The notes: generated from the letters alone by a model not told the origin. A stretch of DNA of 9,953 bases from an uncultured Eggerthellaceae bacterium (GCA_910585565.1 CAJUFC010000123.1:1-9953), one strand, 5' to 3'; shown: positions 1 to 6,034, counted from the first letter of the stretch. Made by a program: numbers and translations.

Positions 1-368
1 AGCGGATGTGGGCGTGCCTGTCGGACGGAGGCGGGTTCGAGACAGCGATAGAGGAGGTGGGCCTGCATCGCTTGGGCGAAGGAGGCATGCCGGAGTGGAT
101 AGGCGAGCTGTGTGCCCCCAGCATGCTTGGCGAGGCCTATGCGAACGAAGACGCTTCGATTATCGGGTTTTCTCGCGGCGGCGAGGCGGGCGACGCAGAA
201 GACATGCTGCGTCGTGAGCTGACCGCGCGTGGTTGGCAAGAGCAGAGAGGCGGCCAAGAAGGGCTGGCCTCGTTCATAAAGGAAGAAGGTGTATGCCGAT
301 GGGTTATGGTGAAGGCGTCAAAGGTAGGAGACGCGGTCAGCGTCGTCTTGCATATAAGGCACGCATGA
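1..368 (+). CDS. Hypothetical protein, 5' end outside window
   Basis: The reading frame is open to the left edge of the window (first full codon at 3-5) and ends at a TGA at 366-368. An ATG at 6 exists, but no ribosome-binding site can be seen before it, so the true start probably lies upstream. I do not recognise the family. At least 120 residues are visible, soluble-looking, without a clear membrane segment. The final third (from about residue 67 of the visible part) has a two-strand look, with a Gly-Trp turn, a Cys-Arg-Trp segment and an alternating hydrophobic C-terminus (VSVVLHI). The stop overlaps the ATG of the DUF192 gene (ATGA at 365-368), which argues for a real, translationally coupled gene. 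In related bacteria DUF192 genes can sit near Tad/Flp pilus genes, so a surface-associated role is possible, but nothing in this sequence shows it. Confidence 0.6.
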   Translation, partial: RMWACLSDGGGFETAIEEVGLHRLGEGGMPEWIGELCAPSMLGEAYANEDASIIGFSRGGEAGDAEDMLRRELTARGWQEQRGGQEGLASFIKEEGVCRWVMVKASKVGDAVSVVLHIRHA

Positions 369-754
369 GGCGAGATGATGCTGGCGCGGAGGCGGCCATC
401 GGACGAAGGCGCGGGCGCCCGCGTGCGCGATGGACGCTCGATGTGTGCGGAGACGTCGAGTCGCTTGAGCTGGCAACGACGGCCAAAGATCGCTTGCGGG
501 GCATGCTGTTTCGCGACCCGGATGACGTAACGCGGATCTTGATTCCCTGTCACGACATACACACGTTCGGGATGCGGTATCCGCTGGACGTTGCGTTCAT
601 ATCCAAGAGCGGCGAGGTGCTAGAGGTGCATCGAGGCGTGGCGACGATGCGTCGCATCAGGCACAAAGAGGCATCGTTGGTTGCCGAGAGGTTTTCCCGA
701 GATGGAGACTGGCTCAAGGAAGGAGACGTGATCCACATTGGCGTCCCTCAGTGA
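365..754 (+). CDS. DUF192 family protein
   Basis: This 129-residue protein carries a DUF192 domain from about residue 22 to the end. Recognisable features are the 'TAKDRLRGMLFR' segment (39-50), the core 'CHDIHTFGMRYPLDVAFIS' (62-80), the 'GEVLEVHR' strand (83-90) and the terminal 'LKEGDVIHIG' strand (117-126). The length is normal for the family, whose biochemical function is unknown. The start at 365 was chosen because it overlaps the upstream stop as ATGA and has TAAGG at 355-359, 5 nt away. A start at 233 in the same frame would overlap the preceding gene by more than 130 nt. Residues 14-22 are Arg-rich (RRRGRPRAR). No signal peptide or membrane segment is seen, so the protein is probably cytoplasmic, although many DUF192 homologues are exported. 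The family assignment is good; the role is not known. Confidence 0.85.
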   Translation: MRRDDAGAEAAIGRRRGRPRARWTLDVCGDVESLELATTAKDRLRGMLFRDPDDVTRILIPCHDIHTFGMRYPLDVAFISKSGEVLEVHRGVATMRRIRHKEASLVAERFSRDGDWLKEGDVIHIGVPQ

Positions 755-755
755 G

Positions 756-1016
756 ATGAAGCAATGTCCGGTGTGCGCTACGACGGTCTTCGGCGACATG
801 GACACGTGCTACAACTGCATGTATCGGTTTGGCAGCAATGAGGAGCTGGAGGCATCCCGTGCCGCTGCGGCACGGGATGACGCAGGGCCGGCGGCTCTGC
901 CGAGCGCTTCTCGGTCGGAGCTGAGAGGCGATGGGGCTCTACTTGCTCAGTTTCTCGTAGAGTTTGACGGCTTCTTGCGACAGTTTCTCGCTCATCGCGT
1001 CGTAGGTGTCGAGTAG
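756..1016 (+). CDS. Small zinc-ribbon protein
   Basis: This 86-residue protein starts 1 nt after the DUF192 stop. Its first 30 residues form a zinc ribbon with CPVC (Cys4, Cys7) and CYNC (Cys18, Cys21), which should bind one zinc ion. Residues 30-60 are Ala/Arg/Ser-rich and look disordered. The last 26 residues or so (LLAQFLVEF and onward) are encoded by DNA that is antisense to the 3' end of the convergent ModE-like gene, so this tail may be recently gained read-through rather than conserved sequence. The start is uncertain: ATG 756 is closest to the ribbon, and an in-frame TTG at 738 adds six residues. Neither has an ideally spaced ribosome-binding site, so coupling to the DUF192 gene is likely. 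Function is unknown. Close spacing suggests co-expression with the two genes before it. Confidence 0.65.
   Translation: MKQCPVCATTVFGDMDTCYNCMYRFGSNEELEASRAAAARDDAGPAALPSASRSELRGDGALLAQFLVEFDGFLRQFLAHRVVGVE
853..879. repeat. Perfect 12-bp inverted repeat inside the zinc-ribbon gene
   Basis: Positions 853-864 and 868-879 are exact reverse complements separated by a 3-nt CTG loop, giving a very stable GC-rich hairpin. It lies in the coding part for the low-complexity Ala/Arg segment, about residues 33-42 of the zinc-ribbon protein. It is also 60 nt beyond the stop of the convergent ModE-like gene. There is no T-tract on either strand, so it is not a classic intrinsic terminator. It could still block or stabilise 3' ends, or be a repeated palindrome of the genome. 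Confidence 0.8.
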
Positions 1017-1283
1017 CTGCTTGCCTTCGGGGGTGAGCTCGCTGCCGTGTGCGCCGTCTCTGATGAGAAGCTGCACGCCGAGGGCGTCCTCGGTCTCCTT
1101 GATGATGCGCCATGCCTTGCTGTAGGCCATGCCGATGTCTTTGGCTGCGGCATTGAGCGAACCTTTGCTGCGAACCCCGCGGCACAGGTCAGAGATGCCC
1201 TTGCCGAAGACGGAGGTCTTCTCAGACGATGGGTTTTGGAACGAGAGCCGAATGGAGGGTTCGAGGTTTGCAAGACTGCTCAT
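939..1283 (-). CDS. ModE-type winged-helix DNA-binding regulator
   Basis: This 114-residue protein consists almost only of the ModE/LysR-like N-terminal winged helix. The helix-turn-helix lies at about residues 41-62 (GSLNAAAKDIGMAYSKAWRI) and is followed by the wing with 'GVQLLIRDG' and 'SELTPEGKQLLDTY' (69-94). The C-terminal 20 residues are charged and helical. The molybdate-binding (MOP) domains of full-length ModE are absent, so metal sensing cannot be assumed. The start at 1283 is preferred because AGGGGG lies 6 nt before it; an upstream ATG at 1328 lacks this. The gene lies 84 nt after thrC on the same strand, so it could be read from the thrC transcript or from its own weak promoter. 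It overlaps the convergent zinc-ribbon gene by 78 bp. Targets are unknown. Confidence 0.82.
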   Translation of the reverse strand: MSSLANLEPSIRLSFQNPSSEKTSVFGKGISDLCRGVRSKGSLNAAAKDIGMAYSKAWRIIKETEDALGVQLLIRDGAHGSELTPEGKQLLDTYDAMSEKLSQEAVKLYEKLSK

Positions 1284-1367
1284 GCTGAGCCCCCTAGCGT
1301 TGGTTGCAGTTCCGACATGATAGTGCATATCGTCTTCGGGCAGAGCCGCGTTGCGCCGGAAGTTGTC

Positions 1368-2942
1368 TCATTGTGCGAGAAAGACAGAAACGGCCTCTTC
1401 GACGCTGGCGACATCGCTAGGAATGACGCCAGCGAAGCGTACTTCGGCTGTATCGAGGCCGGCGAGCCCCTTTGGAATGTCGTGCATGCCCGTCTCGTCG
1501 GCGATGAGCTCGTTCAGCTGGCAGCCGGTGAGGGCATCAACGTCTTGCGGAAGCGGGGCGCCCGGCGCGATGCCGTGCAAAGCGCGGTAGACGTTGTCGC
1601 CGAACTTCGCCCAGTGGGCTGTGCTGGCCACCAGGACGGGGTTGCTGCCCTTGAGCTTGCGCGCGCAGGCATAGGCGACAGCGGTATGGGGGTCCATCAG
1701 GTAGTCATGCTCGTCGAAGACGGACTTGATGACGGAGAGGCAGGTAGGGCTGTCAGTGGAGCTTGACTTGAACGTGCTTGCGAGCGCTGCGGCCGTCGCG
1801 TCGTCGACGACGAACTTGCGGTCGTTGCTGAGGTCGGCCATCCATTGGGCGATCGAGCTGCTGTTGCGGCCGGTCAGCTCGAAGAGCTGCCGCTCGAGGT
1901 TGGACGAGACGAGGATGTCCATCGAAGGAGAGGGGGTGAGCACGAACGCACGGTCGGAAATGTCGTAAGTGCCGGTGTTGATGAAGTCGGTGAGGACGCG
2001 GTTTTCGTTGCTAGCGCAAAAGAGCGTCTCGATGGGCGTGCCCATCTGCTTGGCGTACCAAGCGGCCAAGATGTTGCCGAAGTTGCCCGTCGGCACGCAG
2101 ACGTCGATGGGGTCTCCGGCTGCTATCTTGCCGGTCGCGACAAGCTCGGCGTATCCGGACACGTAGTAGACGATCTGCGGCAGGAGGCGTCCCCAGTTGA
2201 TGGAGTTGGCGCTGGAAAGGGCGATGCTGCCATCAGCCAGAAGCCGCGCGGCGAACGCGTCGTCAGAGAACACGCGCTTGACGGCCGTCTGGCAGTCGTC
2301 GAAGTTGCCCTCGACGGCCCAGACGCGAACGTTGTCTCCGGTCGTGGTGACCATCTGCTTGCGCTGGATGTCGCTGACGCCGCCATCGGGAAAGAGGACG
2401 CCGACGCTGACGCCGGGCACGCCCTTGAAGCCCTCGAGGGCCGCCTTGCCAGTGTCGCCAGACGTTGCAACAAGGATGCAGAAGTCGTGGTCGAGCTTTC
2501 CAGCCTCGCGCAAGGATGACGCGCTGGCGGAGAAGAACTGCGGCAGGCATTGCAGCGCCATGTCCTTGAATGCGCTGGTGGGGCCATGCCAGAGCTCGAG
2601 CAAGTGCATGCCGTCATCGAGCGACGTGATCGGGCAGATGCTCTCCGTGTCGAAGTTGGCGCCGTAGGAGCGCGCCATGCATGTATCGATCTCGTCATCC
2701 GGCAAGTCGATGTTGAACGCGCGATATATGAATGCTGCTCGGTCGCGATAAGGCAGCTGCGTCAAGGAGGTGATGTCGTCAAGAGACAAGCGAGGCAGCT
2801 CTTCGGGAACGTAGAGGCCGCCGCCGGTAGCCAGGCCGTTGATGACGGCTTGGGTGAACGAGACCGACGCCGCTTCTACGCCACGCGTGTCGATGTATCG
2901 GTTCTGGCCAGGGTTGTTGCTGCGGTCGAGTTTGCTGCTCAC
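1368..2942 (-). CDS. thrC: Threonine synthase
   Basis: Threonine synthase is a PLP enzyme that converts O-phospho-homoserine to L-threonine, the last step of threonine synthesis. The 524-residue product matches the long threonine-synthase class. It has an N-terminal segment with 'RYIDTRG' and 'GLYVPEELP' (15-50), the PLP lysine K126 in 'HGPTSAFKDMALQ', 'ATSGDTGKAALEGF' (159-172), 'SANSINWGRLLPQ' (244-256) and the phosphate-binding loop 'PTGNFGN' (284-290). 'MDPHTAVAY' (416-424) is near the end. The GTG at 2942 is chosen over a longer frame from 3191: the family begins here, AAGGA lies 7 nt upstream on the minus strand, and the 83 extra residues would be Arg-rich antisense of the neighbouring gene. 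No other thr gene is visible. It is divergent from the GDSL hydrolase and followed by the ModE-like regulator. Confidence 0.97.
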   Translation of the reverse strand: MSSKLDRSNNPGQNRYIDTRGVEAASVSFTQAVINGLATGGGLYVPEELPRLSLDDITSLTQLPYRDRAAFIYRAFNIDLPDDEIDTCMARSYGANFDTESICPITSLDDGMHLLELWHGPTSAFKDMALQCLPQFFSASASSLREAGKLDHDFCILVATSGDTGKAALEGFKGVPGVSVGVLFPDGGVSDIQRKQMVTTTGDNVRVWAVEGNFDDCQTAVKRVFSDDAFAARLLADGSIALSSANSINWGRLLPQIVYYVSGYAELVATGKIAAGDPIDVCVPTGNFGNILAAWYAKQMGTPIETLFCASNENRVLTDFINTGTYDISDRAFVLTPSPSMDILVSSNLERQLFELTGRNSSSIAQWMADLSNDRKFVVDDATAAALASTFKSSSTDSPTCLSVIKSVFDEHDYLMDPHTAVAYACARKLKGSNPVLVASTAHWAKFGDNVYRALHGIAPGAPLPQDVDALTGCQLNELIADETGMHDIPKGLAGLDTAEVRFAGVIPSDVASVEEAVSVFLAQ

Positions 2943-2949
2943 GATGAAA

Positions 2950-2959
2950 TCCTTGCCTT
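2950..2959 (-). promoter_or_regulatory. Ribosome-binding site fixing the GTG start of thrC
   Basis: On the minus strand these bases read AAGGCAAGGA, ending 7 nt before the GTG at 2942-2940. This supports GTG as the thrC start. The same bases overlap the candidate -35 box of the divergent hydrolase promoter. Confidence 0.7.
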
Positions 2960-2980
2960 TGAGGTGCCAGCGAATACAAT
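2953..2980 (+). promoter_or_regulatory. Candidate promoter of the GDSL hydrolase gene
   Basis: TTGCCT at 2953-2958 and TACAAT at 2975-2980 are separated by 16 nt, a reasonable -35/-10 pair. Transcription would begin near 2987, about 30 nt before the ATG at 3017. A TATACT on the minus strand at 2987-2982 could be the -10 of thrC, but no good -35 box accompanies it. Confidence 0.45.
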
Positions 2981-3016
2981 CAGTATAAACAAAGTCACTG
3001 AGGGAGCGAGGCGTGC

Positions 3017-3877
3017 ATGCCCGAGAAGCATTCGGTTTTCGGCGATTCCATCTCGACGTTCGAGGGCATCGTGCCAGAGGGGAGCATCTGGTTCTACGAC
3101 GAGGCCGACACCAACGGCACCGGCGTGGTCGATGCGAAGGACACCTGGTGGATGCGCGCGATCGAGCGCGAGGGTGGCGAGTTGCTGGCAAATGCGTCCT
3201 TTTCGGGCTCGATGGTGCAAGGCGCTGGCTTTCCTGCGGGCCAGTCCCCAGAGCGGGTGCGGCAGATTCTCGGCACGGACGGTTCGTCTCCCGATGTGGT
3301 CTGGGTATTCATCGGCACCAACGACTATGGGTGGGGCAGTCCGGAGGCGCAGGTCGTCGGAGGGTCCCAGGCTGCACCGGCATGTGCTTGCGCGGAGGAC
3401 TTTCCCGACGTCGACCCGGCAGGGCCCGCCCCTGCAGGTGCTGTCGAGCGGTTCGAGGCTGCGTATGCGCAGATGCTGGGAAACATCCGTGCGGTGGCGC
3501 CTGATGCGGAGGTGCGCTGCCTGACGCTGCTTCCCGGTCGTGCGCTTGGGCACGACGCGAGCGCCTTTTGTTGGAGCCTGCGCGGCGTGCCGCTCGGCGC
3601 GTACAACGACGCGATTCGCCGCGCTGCAGCCAGGGCAGGGGCACAGGTCGTCGATATCGGTGGGCTTGGCTATGACTATGACGCCATCGACGGCACGCAC
3701 CCGAACAAGGAGGGCATGCGCCAGCTGGCTCAACTGGTGGCTGCGGCCCAAGGAGACGCATCCGCTTTACAGGGCTATCCAGCTCGCCTGGCATCAACGT
3801 GCGCGTGCGAGCACCCCGGCGCACTCTGCTCGCGTGCAGACATCACCGCGAGCAGGTGGTCGTGCGTGGTGGCATAG
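3017..3877 (+). CDS. SGNH/GDSL-family hydrolase
   Basis: This is a putative esterase/lipase of the SGNH superfamily; the substrate cannot be told from sequence. The catalytic blocks are visible: FGDSIST (8-14) with nucleophile Ser11, 'FSGS' (62-65) with the block II Gly, 'IGTNDYG' (99-105) with the block III Asn102, and 'DGTHPNKEGM' (225-234) with Asp225 and His228. There is no signal peptide, so the protein is probably cytoplasmic. The conserved domain ends near residue 245. The remaining 40 residues or so are poorly ordered, Cys- and Ser-containing (Cys262, Cys264, Cys271, Cys283) and not typical of the family. An insert rich in Pro, Ala and Cys (about 118-142) follows block III. The ATG at 3017 has AGGGAG at 3001-3006, 10 nt away. 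It is divergently transcribed from thrC with 74 nt between the starts. Confidence 0.88.
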   Translation: MPEKHSVFGDSISTFEGIVPEGSIWFYDEADTNGTGVVDAKDTWWMRAIEREGGELLANASFSGSMVQGAGFPAGQSPERVRQILGTDGSSPDVVWVFIGTNDYGWGSPEAQVVGGSQAAPACACAEDFPDVDPAGPAPAGAVERFEAAYAQMLGNIRAVAPDAEVRCLTLLPGRALGHDASAFCWSLRGVPLGAYNDAIRRAAARAGAQVVDIGGLGYDYDAIDGTHPNKEGMRQLAQLVAAAQGDASALQGYPARLASTCACEHPGALCSRADITASRWSCVVA

Positions 3878-3917
3878 CCGAGCGAGGGGAGTGCTGCCAC
3901 GTGGCCGCGGAACTGAG

Positions 3918-3971
3918 GCGCCTGCTGGCCGCAGAGCGCCTGCTGGCCGCGGAGAGCGCGCCGGCTGCAGA
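3918..3971 (+). repeat. Three 18-nt tandem repeat units in the spacer
   Basis: The spacer 3878-4100 (about 220 nt) has no convincing gene. Within it, 15 bases (GCGCCTGCTGGCCGC) at 3918-3932 recur exactly at 3936-3950, with an 18-nt period. A third, degenerate unit (13 of 18 bases matching) fills 3954-3971. In one frame the units read as RLLAAE, RLLAAE and SAPAAE. A short GC stem (3956-3961 with 3972-3977) overlaps the last unit and is followed by TTTT at 3987-3990, at best a weak terminator for the hydrolase gene. Confidence 0.75.
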
Positions 3972-4017
3972 GCGCGCGAGCGTGCCTTTTGCAGGCTGCT
4001 GTCTGAAGGTAACGGAT

Positions 4018-4047
4018 TTGCGATTCGGCGCTCAAGGATGTTACCCT
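4018..4047 (+). promoter_or_regulatory. Candidate promoter of the DivIC/FtsB-like gene
   Basis: TTGCGA (4018-4023) and TACCCT (4042-4047, fitting TAnnnT) are separated by 18 nt. A start near 4054 would give a leader of about 47 nt before the TTG start at 4101. The region turns AT-rich just downstream, unlike the flanking coding DNA. This is pattern-based only. Confidence 0.4.
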
Positions 4048-4090
4048 GTCAGATACCTCATTTCAAACGCAGCTAAAACACGCAACGATC

Positions 4091-4095
4091 AGGAG
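4091..4095 (+). promoter_or_regulatory. Ribosome-binding site for the TTG start at 4101
   Basis: AGGAG at 4091-4095 lies 5 nt before TTG 4101. No ATG or GTG with comparable spacing is present in the frame, so this site decides the start of the DivIC/FtsB-like gene. Confidence 0.75.
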
Positions 4096-4100
4096 ACGTT

Positions 4101-5216
4101 TTGGGTAACTCGCCCGAAGATTCCAAGGGCAAGCCTCAGCCTCGCAAAGGTGCCAACGTAGTCTCGTTCGAAGAGGCGCGTAAGGTCGCTCGTGCCCGAC
4201 TCGGCCAGCGCAAGGAGTTCAACATTGCGCGCGGTGCGCTGCGCGAAGGGGCGCTGTACAACCCGTACACGAACTCCATGGAGATCAACACCAAGCAGCT
4301 CAAGGAGCTCAAGCGTCCGAAGCTTGCGAAGCCTGCCGCAAAGGAAGCGGCGCCCATCAAAGAACAAAAGGCCGACGTTCGCCCCACGGTCTCAAAGCCA
4401 AAGGCCGCGAAGAAGGGCAAAGACGTCGAATTCAAGATGGACGAGGCGCCGCGTCCTACCGTGGCGAAGGCGCCTGCTGCCGTCGAGCAGGTAGACCGTC
4501 CGAGTGCCGCTGGGCACAAGTCGCGCTTTGCCGCGCGCGTCGAGGCCATGCGCGAGGTGCGCGAGGAGCGTCGGCGCGTCCGCACGAAGGCCAAGGCAGA
4601 CAAGAAGTTCGACAAGCAGTACGGAGATGCCGATGGCGCGTCGATGGGCGTTGGGAAACGTCCCAAGGCTGCGGCGGCTGCCCCTCGCGAGGGCGGCGGT
4701 CCGCGCGCGGCGGTATACGAGGGCAAGATGGGCGCCTTGCACAAAAAGGCGTCCAAGCTCCAGACGAAGGGCGGCGCTCATGCGGGCGTTCTTGACGGGA
4801 GGCTGTCGATTCCGTCGGTGAGGCTGCCCCCTATCTCGCGCAGGATGGGCACCACGCTTGCGACCGTGCTGACCTGTGCCGTCTGTGCGTTTTCGCTCTA
4901 TGGGCCGGCGCAGCAGTATTACACGCAGATGCGCGAGACGGACCGCCTGCAGGCCGAGTATGCTGCCGTTGCCGAGCGAAGCGACAACCTACAGGCATCC
5001 ATCGATTCGCTGCAGACCAATGCCGGCGTGGAGGACAAGGCGCACGCCGACCTCGGCTACATCAAGAGCGGCGAGCGCACCGCCACGGTCAAGGGCATCG
5101 ACTTCGATAACACCAAGGAGTTCTCGACCAACGTCGTGCCTGGCAGCGTGCCGGCGCCTGATACGTGGTACTCGCCGGTGCTCGACGTTCTGTTCAACTA
5201 TTCGAACTCGAAGTAG
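4101..5216 (+). CDS. Septum formation initiator, DivIC/FtsB-like
   Basis: This 371-residue, single-pass membrane protein probably belongs to the division complex with FtsL and FtsQ/DivIB. A single hydrophobic segment lies at about 250-270 (TTLATVLTCAVCAFSLYGP). A coiled coil follows at 275-308 (RETDRLQAEYAAVAERSDNL), then the family signature 'VEDKAHADLGYIKSGE' (310-325) and an extracytoplasmic tail ending near a Trp-Tyr segment. The N-terminal 248 residues are presumed cytoplasmic and very rich in Lys, Arg and Ala. They are far longer than in E. coli FtsB (about 100 residues) and look largely disordered. A more ordered motif occurs near the start (VVSFEEARKVARARLGQ, 20-36). It starts with TTG at 4101. 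It has its own promoter region and is followed by a strong terminator. Choosing between FtsB and DivIC as ortholog is not possible from this window. Confidence 0.88.
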   Translation: MGNSPEDSKGKPQPRKGANVVSFEEARKVARARLGQRKEFNIARGALREGALYNPYTNSMEINTKQLKELKRPKLAKPAAKEAAPIKEQKADVRPTVSKPKAAKKGKDVEFKMDEAPRPTVAKAPAAVEQVDRPSAAGHKSRFAARVEAMREVREERRRVRTKAKADKKFDKQYGDADGASMGVGKRPKAAAAAPREGGGPRAAVYEGKMGALHKKASKLQTKGGAHAGVLDGRLSIPSVRLPPISRRMGTTLATVLTCAVCAFSLYGPAQQYYTQMRETDRLQAEYAAVAERSDNLQASIDSLQTNAGVEDKAHADLGYIKSGERTATVKGIDFDNTKEFSTNVVPGSVPAPDTWYSPVLDVLFNYSNSK

Positions 5217-5237
5217 CGCCGCTGGCGCGATGGGCGC

Positions 5238-5256
5238 CGGCACTGGCAAGGTGCCG
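5238..5256. repeat. Hairpin between the DivIC/FtsB-like stop and its terminator
   Basis: CGGCAC at 5238-5243 pairs with GTGCCG at 5251-5256 around a 7-nt loop. A smaller hairpin, GCGCC/GGCGC (5216-5220 with 5224-5228), begins at the last base of the stop codon. No T-tract follows either, so they may be 3'-end structures rather than terminators. Confidence 0.5.
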
Positions 5257-5285
5257 ACGTCAGACGACAGAGATGACATAGACGC

Positions 5286-5318
5286 AAAGAGGGCCCGACG
5301 CGATGTCGGGCCCTCTTT
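5286..5318. terminator. Bidirectional intrinsic terminator
   Basis: AAAGAGGGCCCGAC (5286-5299) and its exact reverse complement (5305-5318) form a perfect 14-bp stem with a 5-nt loop. The stem ends in TTT on both strands. It sits between two convergent genes, the DivIC/FtsB-like gene (stop at 5216) and rubrerythrin (stop at 5361), so it can serve both. Confidence 0.93.
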
Positions 5319-5360
5319 CATTCTCGTTCGCGTGCGCTGCTGTGCGGCACAGCGGGCGAA

Positions 5361-5969
5361 CTAGAACTCCTTGAAGACGCTCTTCTGGGCGAAGCAGATC
5401 GGGCACTTCTCGAAATCGTCGCCCTTGTGGATGTAGCCGCAGACCGGGCAGAGGTAGTACTTGTCGTCGTCCGGCGCGTCGATGTCGTTGTAGGCATTCA
5501 GGTAGAGCTGGGCATGCACGGCCTCGGCGAGCTTGGCGCGCGTGAACACGAGCTCAGCCGCGGCGTCCCCTTCCTCCTGGGCAACCTTGATGAAGGACGG
5601 ATACATGTCGGACGTCTCGTAGATCTCGCCCAGGGCGCCGCTGATCAGGTTGAGGTCGGTTGCCTCGCCGGCGGCGTCGGGGGCCGTAGGGGCCACATAG
5701 TCGGGCTCGACCTTCTTAATCTCGTTGACCTCGAGCTTGATGTGAATCTGCTCGGCAGCGGAGGTCGCCTCGAACTGACGAGCGATCTGCTCGTAGCCGG
5801 CATCGCGTGCGACCTGCGCGAAGGCAGCGTACTTGGCGGAAGCGCCCGTCTCGCCCTGCACTGCGGCCTTCAGGTTCTCGAGCGTGGTGCCCACCTTGGT
5901 CTGGCTGTCGGAGACGACGTCGAAGTTGGTTGAATTCTCGGCAGTAGGCTGGGTGTCACGTACTTTCAT
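5361..5969 (-). CDS. rbr: Rubrerythrin
   Basis: Rubrerythrin is a cytoplasmic non-haem iron protein that reduces hydrogen peroxide in anaerobes. The 202-residue product has the two expected parts. The ferritin-like diiron domain (about 28-160) shows Glu40 (in AAVQGETGASAKY), the first ExxH at Glu73/His76 (AEQIH), Glu118 (EIYETSDMY) and the second ExxH at Glu149/His152 (AEAVH). The C-terminal rubredoxin-like domain has CPVC (Cys174, Cys177) and CPIC (Cys189, Cys192). The stretch between the diiron half-sites (about 82-108) is Asp/Ala/Pro-rich. ATG 5969 is favoured over the ATG at 5990, because AAAGGA lies 9 nt upstream of it and the extra seven residues (MRKGSLP) come from that ribosome-binding region. 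It is monocistronic, convergent with the DivIC/FtsB-like gene and divergent from the M18 peptidase. This supports an anaerobic or microaerophilic host. Confidence 0.96.
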   Translation of the reverse strand: MKVRDTQPTAENSTNFDVVSDSQTKVGTTLENLKAAVQGETGASAKYAAFAQVARDAGYEQIARQFEATSAAEQIHIKLEVNEIKKVEPDYVAPTAPDAAGEATDLNLISGALGEIYETSDMYPSFIKVAQEEGDAAAELVFTRAKLAEAVHAQLYLNAYNDIDAPDDDKYYLCPVCGYIHKGDDFEKCPICFAQKSVFKEF

Positions 5970-6028
5970 GGGAAGCGATCCTTTCCTCATAAAGGCCGCC
6001 CTCTCGGCAGCCGCTTTTGCATCTGAAC

Positions 6029-6034
6029 ATTATA
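6029..6034 (-). promoter_or_regulatory. -10 box of the rubrerythrin promoter
   Basis: The minus strand reads TATAAT at 6034-6029, a perfect -10 consensus in an AT-rich island within GC-rich DNA. No good -35 box is seen 16-18 nt upstream, so the promoter may need an activator. Transcription would begin near 6022, giving a leader of about 50 nt. For the divergent M18 gene I see only a weak TACATT (6077-6082) without a clear -35. Confidence 0.5.

Noticed and set aside
1845..2519. A 224-codon plus-strand frame inside thrC
   Set aside because: It is antisense of well-conserved threonine-synthase sequence, with no ribosome-binding site or recognisable motif.
2943..3191. An 83-residue N-terminal extension of threonine synthase
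   Set aside because: It is Arg/Pro-rich antisense of the hydrolase gene. The family starts at the GTG at 2942, which has its own ribosome-binding site.
2550..3524. A 324-codon plus-strand frame spanning thrC and the hydrolase
   Set aside because: It runs antisense through thrC and out of frame through the hydrolase, with Arg-rich composition and no family signature.
3799..4161. A 120-codon frame across the end of the hydrolase, the spacer and the start of the DivIC/FtsB-like gene
   Set aside because: It overlaps two real genes and has no family resemblance. Only its repeat section is worth noting, and that is listed as a finding.
5361..5990. Rubrerythrin starting at the ATG at 5990
   Set aside because: The seven added residues are encoded by the ribosome-binding region of the better-placed ATG at 5969.
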